Shown here one piece after another: positions 8,230-18,385 of a stretch of DNA of 22,609 bases. The stretch comes from Entamoeba invadens IP1. Its lineage: Eukaryota > Evosea > Mastigamoebida > Endamoebidae. The DNA is taken from contig NW_004440453.1 in NCBI RefSeq assembly GCF_000330505.1, positions 129,163 to 151,771 on the forward strand. The letters run 5' to 3'. Under the pieces are notes generated by a model. It made no database searches. It saw only the letters and a list, made by a program, of their open reading frames with translations, and was not told the DNA's origin. The first letter of the stretch is position 1, and each line of letters begins with the position of its first letter. The position numbers and the translations under genes are program-made.

Positions 8230-11200
8230 TGATTATTCTTGTGAAACTTGTTCAAACAGCGGACCTGGAAATTGTTATCGATGTAAACCTAATTATTATT
8301 CAAATGGGTATTGTCTTCAATGCACTATGAATTGTGATAAGTGTAACGGAATAGAAGAAAACAATTGTTTGACATGTAAAACCGGGTATTATTTTTTGAA
8401 TGGATTATGTCTCCAGTGTAATCCAAACTGTCAAAGCTGCAGTGGTAATTATTCAAATAATTGTGATAATTGTAATAGTAAATTTTATTTAATTAATGGG
8501 TCTTGTTTCCAATGTCCTCCCAATTGCTACCTTTGTACCCCATTAAAATGCTATTCTTGTGAATTTGGTTATTATCTATCAAACAATGTTTGTTACAAAT
8601 GTCATTCTGAATGTTATACTTGTAATGGTCCTGAAAAAACAAATTGTACTGGGTGTAAAAGTGGGGAATATATTGATAATTCTTACGGAGAATACAACCG
8701 TACTTGTCACCAGTGTCCACCAAATTGTGAACGTTGTGATCGTGGTGGTTATTGTTTCAATTGTAAATCCGGGTATTACCCTTTAAACAGTAATGAATGT
8801 GTTAGATATGATAATGAATTGTGTTCTTTTGGAACCAACGAAAAATGTTATAGTTGTTATTTGGGTTTTTATTTGGATAAAAAGGATTGTTTACAATGTC
8901 CCAGCATATGCGAATCATGCTTTGGACCCACATCAGATCAGTGTTATTTATGGGTTGATGGGTATTATATTTCATCTTATACATGCCTTCAATGTTCTTC
9001 GACGTGTCAGACATGCAAAGACAATTCAACCATATGCACGTCTTGTCAGTCGGGGTCAAGGTATTTGTGGAACTACCAGTGTATTGTTTGTGATAATTGT
9101 AACCCCGGGCATTGCATATCTAATACAACAAAGTGTGATTCGTGTGTTGATGGATATTATTCTGAAAATGGGATTTGTAAAACTTGCGATTCAATTTGTC
9201 TCACATGCTCGGGTTCTTCTTCAAATTGTTTGTCTTGTAAACCAGGGACATACCATTCAAATTCGACGTGTCTCACTTGTGATGCAAATTGTGAAATTTC
9301 TGGGTGTTACACTACTTTGGGATGCACCAATTGTAAATCTGGGTACTTCCCAAAGGATCTTGGGTGTAGTCAATGCAGTGAAATAACAAATTGTGTTACT
9401 TGTAGTCAAACTGAACAAAAGTGTTTGGTTTGTGCACCTGGTATTTCATATCTTAATTCAAATGGATTGTGCTCACTTTGCGACGCATCTTGCAAAACTT
9501 GTTACACTAATGGAACATGTAATGGGTGTATTGACAATTATGTGCCATTCACAGTTAACAACGGATCATGTCAGGCGTGTTCTTCGTTTGACCCAAATTG
9601 TGATGTTTGTGGTGAAAATCAATACAGAAGATGCACAACTTGTAAAGACAATTATTACTTAAATTCTAATAATACTTGTTCACAGTGTGATCAGACGTGT
9701 GAATATAATGAGTGTAACAAAAAAACTGGAATATGTGAAACATGCAAAGAATTATACACAAAACAGAATGTCGATAGTATTCAATGTCAGCCGTGTACAA
9801 CATATGATCCTTATTGTAAGACTTGTTCACAAACCTCAAGAAAATGTTTAACATGTTCAGTTGGAAAATATCCAAATCCATCATCACCATTTTCTTGTAT
9901 TAATTGTCACACCACTTGTTTATTTAATTGTTCAACAACAACAGGAAATTGTGTGACGTGTATTAATGATCAGTATACAATTAATAAAAATACCCCAAGA
10001 CAATGTCAGAGTTGTTCGGGATTTGATCCAAACTGTCTTAACTGTTCGACAACAGAGCGAAAATGTGAAATTTGCCGAAGTGGTATTTCTTATTTGTCAA
10101 ATGGAGTTTGTGATTTATGTGATCCAACTTGTTCAACATGTGACTCAAGTGGTGTTTGTACACAGTGTATTGATAACTATGTCTTGAACAAAATAAAGCA
10201 ACAGAAGTGTATAACTTGCACATTATTTGACCCAAACTGCGAAACATGCAGTTCAACAAGTTCAAGAAATTGCACTAAATGCAAATTGAATATGTACCCG
10301 GATATTACCACCGGAAAATGTCAAACGTGTGATTCTTCGTGTNNNNNNNNNNNNNNNNNNNNNNNNNNNNNNNNNNNNNNNNNNNNNNNNNNNNNNNNNN
10401 NNNNNNNNNNNNNNNNNNNNNNNNNNNNNNNNNNNNNNNNNNGCACCAATTGTGTTTCTGGTAAAGTTTTTAGTGAACCAAAAAGTAATAAATGTGTTGA
10501 GTGTTCGACCATTAATGCAAACTGTGTTGAATGTTCTTCAAATGGAGAAAGAAAGTGTATAAAATGTCGAGAAAATAGTGGGTTTTATTTATTAAATGGA
10601 AATTGTGTTGCTTGTGATTCAACATGTAAACCAAATACATGTGACTCGACATCTGGATTTTGTTCACAGTGTTTGTTAAATTACACAGTAACTTCTCCGA
10701 TATCAAAAGTTTGTGTAAAATGCTCTGAATTTGATTCATACTGTTCAAAATGTGCAGTTGATTATACAAGAAAATGTGAATTGTGTTCAAATGGAAAATA
10801 CCCAAAACCATCAAAAAACTATAAATGTGGTAATTGTGACTTCACATGTGGGGGTTCATGCAGTGGTACAACAGGAGCGTGTACTGGTTGTTCGTCGAAT
10901 TACGTCTTTTCAATATCAAACAATTTAGTGTGTGATTCATGTGCAACATTTGATTCAAATTGTTTGACGTGTGACTCAACATATCAACGAAAATGCAGTG
11001 TGTGTCGACCAAGCGGAATGTATCCAAGCGACTCAACATACACGTGTGTTTCATGTGATGCTACATGCAATGGTAACTGCGATCAAACAACAGGCAAGTG
11101 CACTGGGTGTATCAACAATTATGTGTTTGAAGCAACAAAGAGTCGTGTGTGTGTTGCTTGCAAATCATTTGATCAGAATTGCAAGGTATGTTCATCTGAT

Positions 11201-13642
11201 TACAACAGAAAATGTGTTGAGTGTGAGAGTGGATTTTATCCAAATGAAAGTGGGGGCTGTGTATTTTGTAACACAACTATCACAAATTGTAAATCATGTA
11301 ATTCAAAAGAAAACAAGTGCTTGTCGTGTCAAGACCCGTATTACCTCTTCAACCAAACGTGTTTGAGTTGTGCTTCTGGAAGTTATAAAAACACTGAAAC
11401 ATCATGTGAAAAGTGTTACATTGGCATCCCAAATTGTCAAACGTGCTCAACTAAAACGGTTGGAATTCCTGTTTGCACCGCTTGTTATTCGCCATATGCA
11501 TTTGATTCACAAACTGGTGTTTGTGAATCTTGTGGAGCAAACACATTTTACAACGCCACAACAAAGAAATGCGAAAATAATGGGGGTGGCTGTTTGACTT
11601 CTTCGAATCAAGAACAGTGTCTAAGTTGTTCAGATGGATATTATCTGTCAAACAACAAATGTGTGTCGGCAACCAACTGTGTGTTCAAATCAACACTTTC
11701 GAAAATATCTTGTGACTGTTCTGATCAAATATCAGTTGGCTCAGACTGTCAAAGCACTCTATCAAAATGTAAGTATCAGAAAAACTACAAAAATCAAAAG
11801 GAATGCATTCAATGTGAAGATAAGTATGTTGTTAATGATAACACTTGTCAAAATGTAGTTAATATATTATCATTGAGAAATGGTGTGGTTTATAGATGTG
11901 ACAATGGCAATTATTTGAATGAAAACAATCAATGTGTGACATGTAAAAACAACTCGTCGATTTGTATAAATTACAAATCAATAAGTATAGTACTGTCATG
12001 TGGCAACAATTCGATTTATAATGTTGAAACAATGAGCTGCAATAGTGATAACAATTGTTTGAAATACGGCAAAGATTATTGTTCAAAATGTGTTGATGTA
12101 AACATGGAACTTAAATATGGCAAATGCTCGGTGTGTTCTGTTCCAAATTGTAAATATTGTGAAGGTGGAAAGTGCAAGAGATGTAACGAAAAATATGTGA
12201 TACAAACAAATGGATTTTGTTTTGAACAAAGTGAAGTTGGGTGTGCCAAAGCTAACGGAATGTCATGTCCACAATGTAACGAAGGGTTTTATGCAATAGA
12301 AACTCTCAACAATGAGGGAAAATACGATTTTTGTATTCCAATTTCTAACACTCAAATAGCTGATTGTAAATATTCACTGATTTCACAATCCAAATGTGTT
12401 GAATGTTTTGATTCTTTCAAACTAAAGAATGGAAAATGTTCAGAACAGTTTGAAGATCAAGAAAATGATGAAGAAAACAATTCAACCATCACAAAACAAG
12501 ATAAGAAAGGTGTTGAAGTTTCGTGTTTCACTCGAAATAACAAAGGGTGCGAAAGATGCATTTCTGGTTATTACTTTAACAACAGTGAGTGTGAGAAGTG
12601 TCCTAATCACTGTTATCATTGTTACAACACTTCATATTGCTTGACATGCGATCCACAGTATTACTTGTCATCAACCTTTACATGTGAACCACTTGGCAAT
12701 TTATTTACAAAATGTGACTTGACACTGCCGACGGGTGGTGGGTGTGCAATTTGCAAAGACCACTATTACAAACAGAAAACAGATTGTATTTCTTGTGATG
12801 AGTCATGTGGTACTTGTGTTGATAGTACTTCTTGTTTGAGTTGTCAAAACGAGCATTTCAAACTATCTGGCAGTGAAAGTAAACTGTGTGTGTCATATGA
12901 CAACTTGACTAATTGTGAAACTAAAACACCGATTGGGTGTCTAAGATGTGAGGATGGGTATTACTTGGATAATTACATTTGCAAAAACTGTTCTGAAAAC
13001 TGCATCTCATGTGACAGCTATCAAAATTGTAAAAAATGTGTTGAAAAAGATTATGTGTTGGTTGACTCGCAGTGTGTGAGTTACAAAAATGTTGAGTTTT
13101 GTTTGTCTGCAAACAATTCAAAGTGCACAGAATGTGAAGGCTTTCACAAACCAAGTGACGCCGGTGATTATTGTGTGAAAGTGACAAATTATGGGTTGGT
13201 TGTTGGCGTGCCAATATCAGTCACTTTTGTGATCATAGTGTTTATTGTTGCTATTATACTAATTGCGATATCAATGATACAAAAGAGAAAACAGAAGAAA
13301 AAAGAGCAGAACATTTGCAACTTCAAAATGAGTCGATCAAACATCGAGATGGTCAAATTAAGTGCCAATTTAGTGTCAAACAAGACAACACTGAAATTTG
13401 ATTTGGATGACAACGATCCACTTAAAGTTGACATCGAGACAAGAGATTTGGTATGTATTGGGAATGTGTCGAAAAGCAACTTAAAAGTTCAATTCAGTGT
13501 GATGGAAGGGTGTGACTATTACGAGATACGAAGTGTGCCACCACTTGTGACATTGAAGCCTGGATATGCTTGTGAGTTTGAAATAATTATTAAGCCGCTG
13601 TGCACTTGTGTCACAAAAGAAAGTGTAGCAATAACTTCGTAA
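8222..13642 (+). CDS. Receptor kinase (TMK) continued: ectodomain, membrane helix, juxtamembrane domain
   Basis: There is no start codon; the frame (TTG AAG TGT) is the direct continuation of the reading frame broken at 6306. It runs 1,806 codons, including the N gap. Most of it is CxxC-rich ectodomain, with a second, longer repeat type (about 72 residues, containing FDxNCxxC, RKCxxC and NYV) between about 9580 and 11300. A single membrane helix (VVGVPISVTFVIIVFIVAII) is at about 13199-13276, followed by the stop-transfer run QKRKQKKKE. After it comes a domain of about 90 residues ending ACEFEIIIKPLCTC. No frameshift is visible over 5.4 kb. A TAA at 13640-13642 ends the frame, yet the same frame continues without a break into the kinase domain, so this is a nonsense change or a sequencing error. 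Confidence 0.82.
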   Translation: MKCDYSCETCSNSGPGNCYRCKPNYYSNGYCLQCTMNCDKCNGIEENNCLTCKTGYYFLNGLCLQCNPNCQSCSGNYSNNCDNCNSKFYLINGSCFQCPPNCYLCTPLKCYSCEFGYYLSNNVCYKCHSECYTCNGPEKTNCTGCKSGEYIDNSYGEYNRTCHQCPPNCERCDRGGYCFNCKSGYYPLNSNECVRYDNELCSFGTNEKCYSCYLGFYLDKKDCLQCPSICESCFGPTSDQCYLWVDGYYISSYTCLQCSSTCQTCKDNSTICTSCQSGSRYLWNYQCIVCDNCNPGHCISNTTKCDSCVDGYYSENGICKTCDSICLTCSGSSSNCLSCKPGTYHSNSTCLTCDANCEISGCYTTLGCTNCKSGYFPKDLGCSQCSEITNCVTCSQTEQKCLVCAPGISYLNSNGLCSLCDASCKTCYTNGTCNGCIDNYVPFTVNNGSCQACSSFDPNCDVCGENQYRRCTTCKDNYYLNSNNTCSQCDQTCEYNECNKKTGICETCKELYTKQNVDSIQCQPCTTYDPYCKTCSQTSRKCLTCSVGKYPNPSSPFSCINCHTTCLFNCSTTTGNCVTCINDQYTINKNTPRQCQSCSGFDPNCLNCSTTERKCEICRSGISYLSNGVCDLCDPTCSTCDSSGVCTQCIDNYVLNKIKQQKCITCTLFDPNCETCSSTSSRNCTKCKLNMYPDITTGKCQTCDSSCXXXXXXXXXXXXXXXXXXXXXXXXXXXXXXXXXXTNCVSGKVFSEPKSNKCVECSTINANCVECSSNGERKCIKCRENSGFYLLNGNCVACDSTCKPNTCDSTSGFCSQCLLNYTVTSPISKVCVKCSEFDSYCSKCAVDYTRKCELCSNGKYPKPSKNYKCGNCDFTCGGSCSGTTGACTGCSSNYVFSISNNLVCDSCATFDSNCLTCDSTYQRKCSVCRPSGMYPSDSTYTCVSCDATCNGNCDQTTGKCTGCINNYVFEATKSRVCVACKSFDQNCKVCSSDYNRKCVECESGFYPNESGGCVFCNTTITNCKSCNSKENKCLSCQDPYYLFNQTCLSCASGSYKNTETSCEKCYIGIPNCQTCSTKTVGIPVCTACYSPYAFDSQTGVCESCGANTFYNATTKKCENNGGGCLTSSNQEQCLSCSDGYYLSNNKCVSATNCVFKSTLSKISCDCSDQISVGSDCQSTLSKCKYQKNYKNQKECIQCEDKYVVNDNTCQNVVNILSLRNGVVYRCDNGNYLNENNQCVTCKNNSSICINYKSISIVLSCGNNSIYNVETMSCNSDNNCLKYGKDYCSKCVDVNMELKYGKCSVCSVPNCKYCEGGKCKRCNEKYVIQTNGFCFEQSEVGCAKANGMSCPQCNEGFYAIETLNNEGKYDFCIPISNTQIADCKYSLISQSKCVECFDSFKLKNGKCSEQFEDQENDEENNSTITKQDKKGVEVSCFTRNNKGCERCISGYYFNNSECEKCPNHCYHCYNTSYCLTCDPQYYLSSTFTCEPLGNLFTKCDLTLPTGGGCAICKDHYYKQKTDCISCDESCGTCVDSTSCLSCQNEHFKLSGSESKLCVSYDNLTNCETKTPIGCLRCEDGYYLDNYICKNCSENCISCDSYQNCKKCVEKDYVLVDSQCVSYKNVEFCLSANNSKCTECEGFHKPSDAGDYCVKVTNYGLVVGVPISVTFVIIVFIVAIILIAISMIQKRKQKKKEQNICNFKMSRSNIEMVKLSANLVSNKTTLKFDLDDNDPLKVDIETRDLVCIGNVSKSNLKVQFSVMEGCDYYEIRSVPPLVTLKPGYACEFEIIIKPLCTCVTKESVAITS
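9580..11380 (+). repeat. Array of ~217-bp cysteine-rich ectodomain repeats
   Basis: Landmark FDxNC-type motifs recur at about 9587, 9800, 10021, 10228, 10513, 10732, 10951 and 11168, a spacing of about 207-221 bp except across the N gap. Each unit reads roughly C-x(2)-C-x(3)-D-x-N-C, RKCxxC, CDxTC, TGxCxxC, NYV. Sequence identity between units is moderate. Confidence 0.7.
10343..10442. other. Assembly gap (100 N)
   Basis: Exactly 100 N, a usual placeholder for a gap of unknown size. It falls inside the repeat array between CDSSC and TNCVSGKVF of the ectodomain. Comparison with neighbouring units suggests only about 31 bp are missing, or that plus whole repeats. Confidence 0.95.
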
Positions 13643-13681
13643 AATATAGCAACCGGTGTCATTGAAAATGCAAAAATTGAA

Positions 13682-14527
13682 ATGGAAATCGAGACTGAAC
13701 AAACAACCAAATTGAATTACAGAGAAATCATAGAAGACGAAAAACTAGGAGAGGGAGGTTTTGGGATTGTCTACAAAGGGCAATACAGAGGCGTTTGTGT
13801 TGCAATCAAAAAGATGAAACAACTTGATATTTATGAAAGTGGACTTGCAGAGTTTGAAAAAGAAGTTGCCGTGCTAGACAAGTTCCGATGTGATTACATT
13901 ATCCACTTCTATGGCGCTGTATTCATACCAAGTAAGGTGTGTATGGTCACCGAATTTGCATCATTTGGGTCACTCCAAGACTTGATAAAACACAAAAAGA
14001 GTGATGAAATTGATATGAAGTTGCGAATTAAATTTCTACTAGATGCTTTAAAAGGAATTCAATATTTACACGAGAATGGGATATTACACAGAGACATCAA
14101 GCCAGACAATTTTCTAGTGTTATCACTGGATGTAAATGAAATAGTGAATGCAAAACTGACCGACTTTGGATCATCAAGAAATGTAAATATGCTGCAAACC
14201 AACATGACATTCACTAAAGGTGTTGGTACACCAGTTTACATGGCACCTGAAATTTTGAAACAAGAGAAATACAAGAAGAGTGCAGACATTTATTCGTTCG
14301 CAATAACAATGTTCGAGACGATTTCTTGGAGGGAAGCTTACATTAAAAACGAATTTAAATTTCCATGGAAAATTGCAGAATTTGTAAACGATGGAAAAAG
14401 TCTTTCAAAAAATGAATCTATGACAGACGAACAATACAAATTAATATCAAACTGTTGGGCACATAAAAAAGAAGACAGAAATACAATTGAAATCGTAAGA
14501 AAAAAGCTTGAAAATATGATGATTTGA
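13682..14527 (+). CDS. Protein kinase domain of the receptor kinase (TMK), downstream of an in-frame stop
   Basis: This is a full kinase domain of the TKL/TMK type. From ATG 13682: glycine loop GEGGFGIVYKG (23-33), lysine in VAIKKM (K43), HRDIKPDN (D138), DFG (D161), GTPVYMAPE (182-190) and a C-lobe ending in KKLENMMI before TGA 14525. The key catalytic residues are all present. The frame is also open from 13643, directly after the TAA at 13640, and residues there (NIATGVIENAKIE) read as the normal linker, so the domain belongs to the gene starting at 4790. If the TAA is real, the kinase could only be made from ATG 13682 as a soluble protein, or by readthrough. The rejoined gene would be about 2,600 codons. 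Confidence 0.88.
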   Translation: MEIETEQTTKLNYREIIEDEKLGEGGFGIVYKGQYRGVCVAIKKMKQLDIYESGLAEFEKEVAVLDKFRCDYIIHFYGAVFIPSKVCMVTEFASFGSLQDLIKHKKSDEIDMKLRIKFLLDALKGIQYLHENGILHRDIKPDNFLVLSLDVNEIVNAKLTDFGSSRNVNMLQTNMTFTKGVGTPVYMAPEILKQEKYKKSADIYSFAITMFETISWREAYIKNEFKFPWKIAEFVNDGKSLSKNESMTDEQYKLISNCWAHKKEDRNTIEIVRKKLENMMI

Positions 14528-16197
14528 ATTATTGAATTGTTAATTTACATTACATAGATTTAGAAATAAGTTTTAGTTTTGAAACTTCAAAATTAATTCA
14601 GTTAATTGTCCAATTGTTCAAAAGATTAAAAGACTTAATAGACTTTAAGATATATACTGTCAAAAACATAAATAATAAAGTATCATTTTTCGAACAAATG
14701 ATGTTTTTTAACCACAAAGTTTGCAATGATTATTATCATTATAATGATCAAAATCAATAAATGTGCATATTACTTAAATTATTATTATTAATTGACTTGC
14801 TTATATATTAACAATAATAATTTTATCATTACAATAAGGGTATGATAAAATAGGTAAAGGGGGGATAAAAACCCGCTTCCACTTAAAAACCGATTCTTTC
14901 AAAAAATGGTTATTTGTTAATATAATTATAATTAAATTTATAATTTATTTTTTTCCCTTTTCAACAACAAAAGGAAAAAATTCAGGGTTTTTTATTCAAA
15001 CAATATTTTAAAAAATGAAAAGAGCCTTTTTATTTTTTTATGAAATTTTTTTATTACAGAAAAAAAGCAAGGTTTGCCGAAGCCATAAACCGAGACTATT
15101 AAAAGTAGCAAGCAAAAGTTTATTTTGAGGACAATTAATTACATAAAAACGAAAATAAAATGTTACACACCAAAAATTATTTTGAATTTTATGTTTACAT
15201 GTGTTACGTTTTTTTTTCAAAAAAAACAAAAAATACTTTTTGTCATTTTTCTTGATTGTGGATTGTTTTATAAATTTCATTATTTTGTAGTTTTTTTGCC
15301 AGAAATTAAAAAAGAAAAAAAATACACACTTTGGGAAAACTATTTTCATGACTCCACACACCGATAGAATTTTTACTGTAATAGTTTTTTGAAAAAGAAA
15401 AAATGGTATACCTTAGTACTTCGCAGTTTGTGAACTGAAGTTTTTTCTATTTTTTTCAAACTGAAAAAACCACATTTAAGAATTTAATAATTTTTAATAG
15501 CTTTATCTCCACTTTTGGGATTAATTTATTCAAACAAAATTATCAAGAAACAAAAATATTAACTGTAAAACTGAATCAAGTTCAAAAAATAAATAAAAAA
15601 ACCCCAAAACTTTAAATATTTTGTTTTTTTTTCAAAAATCCAAATGATGTTCAAAAATGCATTTTTTGTCAATTTTTTTTAAAAATAGTTATTAAAGTAC
15701 ATTGTGAAAAAAACAATTGTTATTAATCCAAAGTAAATAATGTTTTCAATTATTTACACAACAAAGTTATCAACACATTAAAACGTTTAAATAAATTAAT
15801 AACGAACATACGTAATTGTTCATATACATATATAGTTTATATATAGTTTTTAGTTGAATGATGACCGTTAATGATATTGTTATTCTTAAATAATGATTAA
15901 TACTTATTTGTTATTGATGTGACATTTTGTTAAAACGAAAAAAAAGTCAAATATTATAAATTGTTACTTATTTCATTGTTTAACTGCAACATTGTTCATA
16001 ATGTTAATTATAAAACTTATTGTTGATAATTACATGTTATGAGATATTATATAAACTGGTTCCGTTTTTTAGGAAGTGTACATTTTTTTGATAGGTATGT
16101 TTTACAAAAATATACAGGAAAACTTGCTGTTCTATTTTTATATTGCTTCAGAATTATTTTTTCAATTAATAACCAATTACAATAAACAAATTTTTCA
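14528..16197. other. AT-rich intergenic stretch, no gene seen
   Basis: About 1.7 kb of AT-rich DNA after the kinase stop. TAATTT shortly after the stop (14540-14545) resembles the Entamoeba polyadenylation signal. A short G-rich patch with six Gs in a row lies at 14860-14865. Frames of up to about 107 codons here are rich in F, K and N and have no protein-like pattern. No terminal repeats were identified with confidence. The stretch at 16050-16110 could hold the outer end of the mariner element that follows. Confidence 0.5.
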
Positions 16198-16930
16198 TTA
16201 ATAATAAGGTTCAAACTCCCAAGACTCTATTTTTAAAACACTGGATTTTTTCCATTTTTTCAATTGTTTGAAATTTGATAAATGGCCAATTGGACCTCCT
16301 TTTTGACTCACACATAATTCAAAATGTGTTTTAATTGAAAACATCAATTTGTCGACCAATGATTGTGGAATTTCATTCCAAATCTTTCTCAATAAAAAAC
16401 AATCTAGTTTCGGTTTTAATAACCGGGTAGTTTTTTCTTAACTTTATATCCATAATTCCCCATAAATGTTCTATTGAAGATAGATCTGGAGAATTTGATG
16501 GCCATATCATCAGCCTTACACCCTTTGATTGTAAAGATTTTTTAGTTGCAACTGAGCGATGGGCAGGAGCACCATCTTGTTGAAAATGCACAATGTTGTT
16601 GTTTAGTTTCTTTCTAACATTTTCGAAGAAATGAACTTTTCCGAGAGTTTCAATATATTGTTTTCCTCCCTCTTTTTGTGAACAACATATTAATTTACTC
16701 TTGTATCCGACCCCGATAGCTCCCCATACCATTATTGAACAGTTGTGTTTGGGAGTTTGAGAAAAATGTTCTTTGATGGCTTTGGGAACTTTTCTGTTGC
16801 CTTTACTTTTGTTAAATTAAAGTAGATTTGCTAAAAATGATTTTGGTCTCCAACATTACTTTTTGTCTGGATACAACCCAAACCGACTTTTATCACTTAT
16901 TATCACGATCAGGCGTTTACCATTATTTTA
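16198..16930 (-). pseudogene. Tc1/mariner transposase remnant (DD34E)
   Basis: Read on the minus strand. SDKSRFGLYPDKK (first aspartate at 16892-16894) is followed by in-frame TAA stops at 16856-16858 and 16817-16819. Then comes an open part from 16732 with VWGAIGVGYKSKLI, FQQDGAPAHRS (second aspartate) and NSPDLSSIEHLWG (glutamate). There are 34 residues between the last two catalytic positions, which is the Tc1 pattern. A one-base frameshift at about 16390 moves to a frame giving KIWNEIPQSLVDKL and ending at TAA 16198. The N-terminal DNA-binding helix-turn-helix region is not recognisable beyond 16930. This copy is dead, with several stops and a probable lost 5' half. Confidence 0.85.
16198..16930 (-). 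mobile_element. Tc1/mariner-type element remnant, ends not defined
   Basis: Only the transposase core shows that an element is present. A stretch at about 16056-16100 (GGTTCCGTTTTTTAGGAAG and following) would be a plausible outer repeat on the C-terminal side, but I found no inverted partner beyond 16930. The element is therefore truncated or too decayed to delimit. Confidence 0.7.
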
Positions 16931-18207
16931 TAACAAAATGCCGAATAACAAAATTGTTTTCAAGTAAATTATTTGTTTTTTTCCCGTTTTTTACTATTTT
17001 TTAATTCAATTTTTTCTTATTTGAACTTGAAAACACAACGCTAACTGGTAAAAAAGTTATTCACTGATTTTTTTAGGGTGGAAAACTCTTATTTCAGGCC
17101 AATATAATATTGTTTTTGAAAGAAAACCATGCCAAAATTTCTCTGAATTATACTTTTTGGGATTTTTCAGGTTTAAACAGGTCCTTATAAGACAAAAACC
17201 AAAGGAGCACCCAGTTTCGTTACTTCCGTATTTCAATAACAAGGAACTATCGAAACTTCTAAAAACCATAATCCAATAGGAAAACACGAAAATAAACGGC
17301 GGTTGATGATCAAAATAGCTTTTTACACTTGCAAATGTGATAACCGATTAGTACGTATTTCCAATTTTTACCAATAAGTTAAAAAACAAACAAAAAAACA
17401 CACAAAAAACAAACACGATACCATGAAACATAAACTGCCTCTGATGCAATATCAAAAACAGTCAATCAAATATTGAATTAATTGCCGACTTAAACAATTA
17501 CTTGAAAAACAATAGTAAAATAAAGAACAAATAGGGAAATTGATGTAAAATGTTATTTGAAAGCAAATTAAGAACGAAACTCAGACAATTATTACCATAT
17601 AATTTAATGGACAATTGAACAACTATAAAATTATTATAAAAAACAATATAAAAACAATGTTTATTTAAACGAATAACTATATTATAACTATTATAATACT
17701 ACCAAAAGAAACTATGAGACAAAAACAATAATAAGATTCAAAATACAGAACCAGTATATAATTATTTATAAATTATCAAAATATTATCAAAAGACGGCAC
17801 TATTTAATATTAAAACGTCAAACATAATAACAATAACACCAATTTATAATTAGAAAATGAATGACAAGATAGAAAAACATCAAAGAGGGGGTACTACTTG
17901 TTGGTTCAATTTCGAATTGAATAAATAATACAACCAAAAAACTTTTTGAGGGTTATTCAAAAACATGCTTTGTAAACAGAAAACAAATTTAAATGATTTA
18001 TAATTTAGCATTTTCCGCTTCCTCTTCTCGCTACTTTTAAATGTATTTTTAAGTTCTACAAATAAAGTAAAAATGGTTTTATCAATTTGTATCAATTTGT
18101 GATAAAAACCCTAGTTTTTTATCAAAAATAGAACATCACCAATGTTTTTTGTCATTGGAAAAATCCATCATTCAATAATTGTTTGAAAAGCATTTCTTGT
18201 GGAATTA
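16931..18207. other. AT-rich intergenic stretch, no gene seen
   Basis: No supportable coding frame. The minus-strand frames at 17057-17287 and 17880-18095 match no family I recognise and have ordinary AT-rich composition. At 18081-18100 there is a perfect tandem copy of ATCAATTTGT, flanked by GGTTTTATCA (18075-18084) and TGATAAAAACC (18100-18110), which could pair. Confidence 0.5.
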
Positions 18208-18252
18208 TTAGAGTCTACCCATAGACTCTAAGTAAGACTCTAAATTAGAGTC
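18208..18252. repeat. Two adjacent perfect hairpins
   Basis: TTAGAGTCTA, CCCA, TAGACTCTAA (18208-18231) is a 10-bp perfect stem with a 4-base loop. Five bases on, GACTCTAAATTAGAGTC (18236-18252) is an 8-bp perfect palindrome around one base. Both are built from the same GACTCTAA/TTAGAGTC word. The function is unknown. Confidence 0.6.
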
Positions 18253-18385
18253 CATCTTTTAGAGACTCGAGGCATCTAGTTGAAATAAACTATAAAAAAT
18301 AACAAAAATATTATATTTTAAAAAACTTAATTCTTGATTTTTAACTAGATTTTAATTAAAAAAAAACTAAAAAACATTGTAATAA

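Noticed and set aside
8222..8230. TTG at 8222 as the start of a separate large gene
   Set aside because: The sequence is the direct continuation of the frame interrupted at 6306, inside a target duplication; no ATG or leader is present.
8802..12086. Long open frames on other strands and frames within the cysteine-rich region (about 70-200 codons)
   Set aside because: They are shadows of the repetitive TGT-rich coding frame and show no independent coding pattern.
15038..15367. Open frames of 80 and 107 codons on opposite strands
   Set aside because: Low-complexity F/K/N-rich translations in AT-rich DNA; no motif.
15428..15470. CAGTTTG ... CAAACTG inverted repeat as a transposon end or terminator
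   Set aside because: Seven base pairs in AT-rich DNA with no target duplication or adjoining gene is not enough evidence.
17057..17287. Minus-strand frame as the missing N-terminus of the mariner transposase
   Set aside because: Its translation has no helix-turn-helix pattern and no link to the downstream core.
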